Below, in pieces: positions 60,449 to 64,000 of a stretch of DNA of 64,000 nt; the stretch's first letter is position 1; every line of letters starts with the position of its first letter. The stretch is from Phascolarctobacterium_A sp034086985. GTDB lineage: Bacteria; Bacillota; Negativicutes; Acidaminococcales; Acidaminococcaceae. Both the position numbers and the translations under genes were made by a program. Under the pieces are notes generated by a model. The model was not told the origin of the DNA and did not search any database. It saw nothing but the letters and a program-made list of their open reading frames with translations. The stretch covers positions 10,469 through 74,468 of the forward strand of contig JAXDZG010000011.1 of the NCBI GenBank assembly GCA_034086985.1, read 5' to 3'.

Positions 60449-60522
60449 GGCGACATAGCCAAGCGGTAAGGCAGAGGTCTGCAAAACCTTTATCCCCAGT
60501 TCGATTCTGGGTGTCGCCTCCA
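60449..60522 (+). tRNA. tRNA-Cys (GCA)
   Basis: 74 nt; acceptor GGCGACA/TGTCGCC, anticodon loop CTGCAAA (anticodon GCA), discriminator T, encoded CCA. Confidence 0.97.
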
Positions 60523-60547
60523 TTTTTATTTCCTTTTTTGATTGTCT

Positions 60548-60636
60548 GCCGCGGTGGCGGAACTGGCAGACGCAAGGGACTTAAAATCCCTCGGGTAGTG
60601 ATACCCGTACCGGTTCGATTCCGGTCCGCGGCACCA
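60548..60636 (+). tRNA. tRNA-Leu (TAA)
   Basis: 89 nt with a long variable arm (CGGGTAGTGATACCCG); acceptor GCCGCGG/CCGCGGC, anticodon TAA, discriminator A, encoded CCA. It is the last tRNA before the accessory Fic/toxin region. Confidence 0.97.
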
Positions 60637-60686
60637 AACAATGATACACGCTTATTATCATTTATAAATGATTTAAGTAAAGAAGG

Positions 60687-60721
60687 CTGATTGAATTCTT
60701 AGAGAGTCAATCAGTTTTTTT
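60687..60721 (+). terminator. Terminator of the tRNA operon
   Basis: CTGATTGA / TCAATCAG stem with 12 nt loop, then a seven-T run. Confidence 0.85.
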
Positions 60722-60750
60722 GTATTCTCAAGATGACTAAGGAGATTCCT

Positions 60751-61356
60751 ATGACCATAGAAAATAAATTGGGCATTACTAATTCTGCGGAGCTGGCCAA
60801 GGAAGAAGAGCGACTCAGCAAAATGCAAGCTATAAAACTATTTGAGAGTGATGCTTTGGCGAATCTACCGGCCGGGAAATTTTCGACACTGGCTTTCATT
60901 CATGAGTATCTTTTTCGCGATATCTATAGCTTTGCGGGAGAGATTCGTGATGTGAATATTGCTAAGGGTAACTTTCGCTTTGCTCCCTTGATGTACCTGC
61001 GGGAGGCTCTGCAGCATTTGGACGCCATGCCCCAGGGCAGCTTCGACGAGATCGTGGAAAAGTATGTGGAGATGAATATTGCTCATCCTTTTCGCGAGGG
61101 TAATGGCCGCAGCATGCGCATTTGGCTGGATGATATGCTGAAAAAGGAGCTGGGGCAGTGCATTGACTGGTCCATTGTGGATAAAGAGGATTATCTTTTG
61201 GCTATGGAGCGGAGCCCCATTCGTGATATCGAAATCAAGCATGTGCTCGGCAAGGCTTTGACCAATAACATCGCTGACCGCCTCACCTACATGAAGGGCC
61301 TAGACGTAAGTTATCACATCGAAGGCTACAATGCTTATAAGGCCGAAGAGCTGTGA
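60751..61356 (+). CDS. Class III Fic protein adenylyltransferase
   Basis: 201-residue Fic enzyme that transfers AMP from ATP to target proteins. The active-site motif HPFREGNGR (residues 112-120) is complete, and the flap region precedes it. The autoinhibitory motif [ST]xxxE[GN] is found at the extreme C-terminus, SYHIEG (Ser187, Glu191, Gly192), which defines class III (as in Neisseria meningitidis Fic) and means no separate antitoxin is needed. AAGGAGA precedes ATG 60751; the frame is open to 60733. It lies 115 nt after tRNA-Leu. Targets are unknown; class III homologues modify gyrase or tubulin-like proteins. Confidence 0.92.
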   Translation: MTIENKLGITNSAELAKEEERLSKMQAIKLFESDALANLPAGKFSTLAFIHEYLFRDIYSFAGEIRDVNIAKGNFRFAPLMYLREALQHLDAMPQGSFDEIVEKYVEMNIAHPFREGNGRSMRIWLDDMLKKELGQCIDWSIVDKEDYLLAMERSPIRDIEIKHVLGKALTNNIADRLTYMKGLDVSYHIEGYNAYKAEEL

Positions 61357-61371
61357 GGATGCAAAGTACAA

Positions 61372-61394
61372 CTATATCACTTTGGTAATACAAA
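61372..61394 (+). promoter_or_regulatory. Degenerate copy of the TA operator
   Basis: CTATATCACTTTGGT (61372-61386) repeats exactly the left part of the operator at 61473-61487; the right half (AATACA) has decayed. No promoter accompanies it. Confidence 0.5.
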
Positions 61395-61410
61395 TATATA
61401 AATATAAAAC

Positions 61411-61450
61411 AAGAGCTAGGAGACAGCGCGCTCCTAGCTCTTATTTTATT
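61411..61450 (+). terminator. Terminator of fic
   Basis: 12 bp perfect stem AAGAGCTAGGAG / CTCCTAGCTCTT with 8 nt loop, then ATTTTATT. Confidence 0.88.
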
Positions 61451-61466
61451 AGTAGCACAAAAGCAA

Positions 61467-61495
61467 TTGCATCTATATCACTTTGGTGATATAAT
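61467..61495 (+). promoter_or_regulatory. Promoter of the DUF3990-HTH operon with embedded operator
   Basis: TTGCAT (61467-61472), 17 nt, TATAAT (61490-61495). The palindrome TATATCAC-TTTG-GTGATATA (61474-61493) fills the spacer and overlaps the -10, an ideal place for a repressor, presumably the helix-turn-helix protein of the operon. Confidence 0.8.
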
Positions 61496-61525
61496 AACCA
61501 TGAGTATAGAAAAGAGGGGGTAATT

Positions 61526-62218
61526 ATGGATAAGCTTATAATTATCTATCATGGCTCTGAAAATATCATAGCAAAACCGGAGTATGGCAAAGGTCGCTTA
61601 AACAATGATTTCGGACAGGGTTTTTATTGCACCGCAAGCGAAGCTTTAGCCAAGGAATGGGCTGTGTCCTCCATGCGCAATGGCTTCGCCAATTGTTATA
61701 TGCTAGATACAGAGTTTTTAAATGTTTTAAATCTTAATACTCCCCAATACACTATTCTTAATTGGATAGCAATATTGATAGAACATCGTCTTTTCACTGT
61801 TAAAACACCTGTGGCCAGAAGAGCTAAACAGTACTTAATTGATAATTTTACAGTAAACGTGAATGCATACGACTTAATCATCGGCTACAGAGCAGATGAT
61901 TCCTACTTTGATTACGCAGAGTCATTTATCAATAATGGTATTTCGGTTCAGCAATTAGCAAGGGCTATGCGCTTAGGAAAATTAGGTGAGCAAATTGTCG
62001 TTAAATCTAGCTTTGCTTTTTCAAAATTGCAGTTTCAAGGCTATAGCGTAGCTGAAAGAGAGCGCTACTACCAATTGCGTAAGGATAGGGATGATGAAGC
62101 TAATCGATTGTATTGGGAACTACTGGAAGAAGAAAATGACGGTCTATATATACAGGATATAATAAGAGAGGGCATAAAAAATGACGATGCGCGCATACCA
62201 AGAAATGTATCTGAGTAA
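61526..62218 (+). CDS. DUF3990 protein, putative ADP-ribosyltransferase-like toxin
   Basis: 230 residues. The N-terminal half shows the DUF3990 pattern: IIYHGSENIIAKPEYGKGR, then NNDFGQGFYCTASEALAKEWA. The Y-H-G-S and D-F-G-x-G-F-Y-x-T elements resemble the NAD-binding R/H and STS/Y strands of ADP-ribosyltransferases, which suggests but does not prove NAD-dependent transferase activity. The C-terminal third is polar and helical. AT content is higher than the flanking core genes. It is the first gene of a two-gene operon, overlapping the helix-turn-helix gene by 38 nt, the arrangement of a toxin-antitoxin pair. GAGGGGG precedes the ATG. Confidence 0.78.
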   Translation: MDKLIIIYHGSENIIAKPEYGKGRLNNDFGQGFYCTASEALAKEWAVSSMRNGFANCYMLDTEFLNVLNLNTPQYTILNWIAILIEHRLFTVKTPVARRAKQYLIDNFTVNVNAYDLIIGYRADDSYFDYAESFINNGISVQQLARAMRLGKLGEQIVVKSSFAFSKLQFQGYSVAERERYYQLRKDRDDEANRLYWELLEEENDGLYIQDIIREGIKNDDARIPRNVSE

Positions 62219-62822
62219 TGCCCAAGCTGTGTTAGGGGATGCTTTTGATTATGCCGTCAATGTTTGCCATTACTCTGGAGAAGATTTTATAAAAATGTTT
62301 GTTGTAAGCACCATTAGTACAAAAATCGCCAATGGCGAGCCCGCCTACACTAAAGGAAAAAGTGGCATAGAGGTGCTCATAGACATAGTATACGAAACTA
62401 CCGGCAAATATATCCCAATAATACCTGAGGCAAGATTTTCTCGGTCTCCTGAATATTGGATTGGTTGGGCGATAGCTTATTATCAATGGTACTCCTGCAG
62501 AAAATTCGGGGAGATTTTTAGGGCAATTAGCTTTGCCGATTTAAAAAGCCTCTATCATACTTTACACGAAGCAGACATTAGCAAATTCGTGGATATAGTT
62601 GATGCGAAAATGAAGGAGTATTATCCAGAAACAAGGCTTAAAAGCTTTAGAAGTACGAATGGATTAAGCCAAAATGAGCTAGCTAGAGTTTCTGGTGTTA
62701 ATTCTCGCTCCATCCAAATGTATGAACAGCGCCATAAGAATATTAATAAGGCTAGTGCAGAGACAGTTTGGCGGTTGGCCAAGGCCTTGAATTGTGGCAT
62801 GGAGGATTTGCTTGAGGTTTAA
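62181..62822 (+). CDS. Helix-turn-helix (XRE) protein, putative antitoxin/repressor
   Basis: 213 residues. A ~150-residue N-terminal domain of unknown function (AYQEMYLSNAQAVLGDAFDYAV..., SPEYWIGWAIAYYQWYS, LYHTLHEADISKFVD) is followed by an XRE helix-turn-helix (NGLSQNELARVSGVNSRSIQMYEQRHKNINKASAETVWRLAKALN, ~160-205). I recall this N-terminal domain joined to HTH beside DUF3990 in other gut Bacillota, but its function is not established to my knowledge. It likely neutralises the upstream protein and represses the operon through the palindrome at 61474-61493. GAGAGGG 7 nt before ATG 62181. Confidence 0.8.
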   Translation: MTMRAYQEMYLSNAQAVLGDAFDYAVNVCHYSGEDFIKMFVVSTISTKIANGEPAYTKGKSGIEVLIDIVYETTGKYIPIIPEARFSRSPEYWIGWAIAYYQWYSCRKFGEIFRAISFADLKSLYHTLHEADISKFVDIVDAKMKEYYPETRLKSFRSTNGLSQNELARVSGVNSRSIQMYEQRHKNINKASAETVWRLAKALNCGMEDLLEV

Positions 62823-62888
62823 AAAGGAAAATCTCCGCATTTTTAACCGGTCACAAATTGTATTCTAACTGGAACTTTGCTCTATCTC

Positions 62889-62908
62889 CCTGCCTTATTT
62901 TAAGCAGG
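62889..62908 (+). other. Hairpin after the HTH gene
   Basis: CCTGC / GCAGG around a TTATTTTAA-type loop with flanking CTAT/ATAG pairs; could be a weak terminator. The rest of 62823-62957 is AT-rich with no gene. Confidence 0.35.
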
Positions 62909-62957
62909 ATAGATATTTACTATATTTACACATATATAATATACAAAACAAGCATAA

Positions 62958-63013
62958 AAAACCTCGTAGGCTTATTTGTGAAATTTGCACAAGTAAGCTT
63001 ACGAGGTTTTTTT
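62958..63013. terminator. Long terminator hairpin
   Basis: 23 bp stem (two G-T pairs) AAAACCTCGTAGGCTTA... with its complement (62958-62980/62988-63010), 7 nt loop, T-run after it. Confidence 0.88.
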
Positions 63014-63123
63014 ACGGTTCTTGTCAAGAATAACCCCTTTTAGCAGGTAATCTATTAATGTGCTATTAGCCCACTGGCAAAACTCTGTACCAATTTCATT
63101 GTTGGCCCATAACCATATTAGTA
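62999..63123 (-). pseudogene. Relic resembling virulence RhuM family
   Basis: On the minus strand about 40 codons read as ...WANNEIGTEFCQWANS followed by TLIDYLLKGVILDKNR, close to the RhuM-type pattern EFRQWA-x-x-LKEYLIKGF-x-DDERL. No start codon or further domain is present; a stop lies just upstream and the frame ends inside the terminator. It is probably a decayed accessory gene. Recognition is by eye and moderate. Confidence 0.45.
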
Positions 63124-63339
63124 ATTATATCCTCTTTTGAGTAGGTCCACGTTGAGTGAAATGCAGGATATCTTATAGCAAGTTCTTTTGAATTAGTAGA
63201 AGTAATGCTTTATTGATATTGATGAGTGTTCCATCAGCAGGAAAAAGCCAATTCTTAGAGAAATATACCCGTATAGGTGATGAAGAAAGAGCTTCAAGGA
63301 TTATTTGGATTGTTTTAGAATCGAAAAGGGGCTTTTAGT
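63124..63339. other. AT-rich degenerate region
   Basis: No complete gene is seen. A plus-strand open stretch without ribosome-binding site (ATG at 63219, ending 63335) encodes about 38 residues (MSVPSAGKSQFLEKYTRIG...), likely another decayed fragment. Confidence 0.4.
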
Positions 63340-63597
63340 ATGGAAGGTATGATCTATTATATTATTGGCATTAATATTGCTGCCTTTGTAGTGTACGGTC
63401 TGGACAAGCTTTTGGCTAAGCTGCGCAGCTGGCGCGTACCAGAATTGTGGCTACTGGCTTTGGCAGCGGCAGGGGGCTCAGTAGGGGCTTATCTTGCTAT
63501 GCAATTATTTCGCCACAAAACCATGCACTGGAAATTTATGCTAGGGGTTCCGTTACTTTTTGTTGTACAGGCAGCATTGGTGCTGTATTTGAGGTAG
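63340..63597 (+). CDS. DUF1294 small membrane protein
   Basis: 85-residue protein matching DUF1294: YGLDKLLAKLRSWRVPELWLLALAAAGGSVGAYLAM followed by RHKTMHWKFMLGVPLLF, with three hydrophobic segments. Function unknown; these proteins are common near small DNA-binding domains elsewhere. AAAGGGG precedes the ATG. Confidence 0.9.
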   Translation: MEGMIYYIIGINIAAFVVYGLDKLLAKLRSWRVPELWLLALAAAGGSVGAYLAMQLFRHKTMHWKFMLGVPLLFVVQAALVLYLR

Positions 63598-63711
63598 TGG
63601 ATAGTATAAAGAAGAAAAGCATCTCCCAGCCTCTGGAAGAACAGCAAGCTGTTAAGGATAATCGTGAAGCACTGTTGGTAAGGCTGCTACTATTGAAGCT
63701 GGCTTAAAGAA

Positions 63712-63777
63712 CCTCATGAAATCTGCACTGGTTGCATATTTTATCCTCATGAAATCTGCACTGATTGCATATTTTAT
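63712..63777 (+). repeat. 33 bp tandem duplication upstream of the Mrp-type gene
   Basis: Two head-to-tail 33 bp units (63712-63744 and 63745-63777), each starting CCTCATGAAATCTGCACTG, differing at one base (G/A). The second unit holds a TTGCAT -35 (63765-63770) with TAGTAT (63788-63793) 17 nt later, and ends in ATGAGG that can pair with its CCTCAT start. The remaining gap from 63598 shows no gene. Confidence 0.85.
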
Positions 63778-63816
63778 GAGGATATGGTAGTATGATGGAT
63801 AAGCGAGGTGTTTATT

Positions 63817-64000
63817 ATGAGTACAAATTGTTCACATAACTGTGCTGAGTGTCATAGTAAATGTAATGAACGTACCGCTCCCCAGAGTCTGATTGAACCG
63901 TTGAACAAAAACTCTACCGTAAAAAAAGTAATTGGTGTGGTCAGCGGTAAGGGCGGTGTAGGCAAGTCCTTGGTTACTTCTATGTTGGCTGTTTTGGCTC
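63817..64000 (+). CDS. Mrp/NBP35-type P-loop ATPase, 5' part
   Basis: Truncated by the right edge after 61 codons. The start MSTNCSHNCAECHSKCNE carries a cysteine group (C-x3-C-x2-C-x3-C) used by some Mrp proteins to hold an Fe-S cluster; then VIGVVSGKGGVGKSLVTSMLAVLA is the deviant Walker A of the Mrp/NBP35/MinD family. Such proteins carry or insert Fe-S clusters (ApbC). GAGGTG lies 8 nt before ATG 63817. Confidence 0.9.
   Translation, partial: MSTNCSHNCAECHSKCNERTAPQSLIEPLNKNSTVKKVIGVVSGKGGVGKSLVTSMLAVLA

Noticed and set aside
62858..63043. 61-codon frame after the HTH gene
   Set aside because: Runs through a terminator hairpin, with no ribosome-binding site or recognisable domain.
60637..63339. 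Integrated element with att repeats at tRNA-Leu
   Set aside because: No copy of the tRNA-Leu 3' end and no integrase were found downstream, so an integrative element cannot be claimed.
63447..63707. 86-codon frame overlapping DUF1294
   Set aside because: Out of frame with DUF1294, no ribosome-binding site; the tail beyond DUF1294 has no recognisable motif.
63712..63777. CRISPR array
   Set aside because: Two directly abutting 33 bp units without spacers and without cas genes; a simple tandem duplication.

Overview
This 64 kb window reads as a chromosomal segment of an anaerobic Bacillota. The gene content and mid-range GC best fit Negativicutes, perhaps an Acidaminococcaceae/Phascolarctobacterium-like gut bacterium. 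That placement is inferred from gene families and order; no rRNA gene is present to confirm it. Almost every gene is preceded by a strong AGGAGG-type ribosome-binding site. Many promoters are near-consensus sigma-70/A sites, and operons usually end in clean intrinsic terminators.

Layout. (1) 1-7.8 kb: the 3' end of pyrC, then carA-carB-pyrK-pyrD-pyrF-pyrE, the de novo UMP pathway; a ~105 bp inverted-repeat element sits between pyrD and pyrF. (2) 7.8-11.5 kb: a minus-strand trpS/Cys- or Pro-tRNA-type deacylase pair, a small secreted protein and a sodium:neurotransmitter-type symporter. (3) 11.5-15 kb, minus strand: an EAL-receiver-GGDEF cyclic-di-GMP protein and a SCIFF-type radical SAM peptide maturase without an adjacent precursor. 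(4) 15.1-19.3 kb: CIRCE-controlled groES-groEL, followed by a MetQ-like lipoprotein and an M20 amidohydrolase. (5) 19.3-25.5 kb: a split chromate-transporter pair, TerB-like and DUF1232 proteins, brnQ, tyrS, mscL and a stand-alone protein resembling the DnaA N-terminal domain. (6) 25.6-28.7 kb: tRNA-Pro, a nitrilase-superfamily enzyme, a PepT-like peptidase and exonuclease III. (7) 28.7-32.7 kb: an FMN riboswitch and ribD-ribE-ribBA-ribH; a ~195 bp nested inverted-repeat element separates ribBA from ribH. (8) 32.7-41.9 kb: hslO, recA (putative LexA box), recX, rny, rpmB, recG and several membrane or unknown proteins. (9) 42.1-52.5 kb: a tightly coupled repair/tRNA-modification run miaB-mutS-mutL-(RsmJ-like)-miaA-hfq-xerD-polysaccharide deacetylase. 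(10) 52.5-60.2 kb: class III aminotransferase, START-like protein, htpX, ndk, cobalamin adenosyltransferase, and an xpt-xanthine permease-amidohydrolase group. (11) 60.2-60.64 kb: a five-tRNA operon (Asp, Phe, Gly, Cys, Leu). (12) 60.7-63.6 kb: an AT-richer accessory stretch just past tRNA-Leu, with a class III Fic protein, a DUF3990 (ADP-ribosyltransferase-like) protein overlapping a helix-turn-helix protein, a RhuM-like relic and DUF1294. (13) 63.7-64 kb: the start of an Mrp/NBP35-type ATPase gene.

How parts work together: two complete biosynthetic operons (pyrimidine and riboflavin) and a DNA-repair/RNA-modification super-operon form the ordinary core. The least explained material is the DUF3990-HTH pair, whose promoter carries a palindromic operator filling the -35/-10 spacer; the two unrelated intergenic inverted-repeat elements inside biosynthetic operons; the orphan SCIFF maturase; and a possible short transcript or leader upstream of rny, whose start codon may be AUU. 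No CRISPR array, insertion sequence, prophage or rRNA gene was seen.
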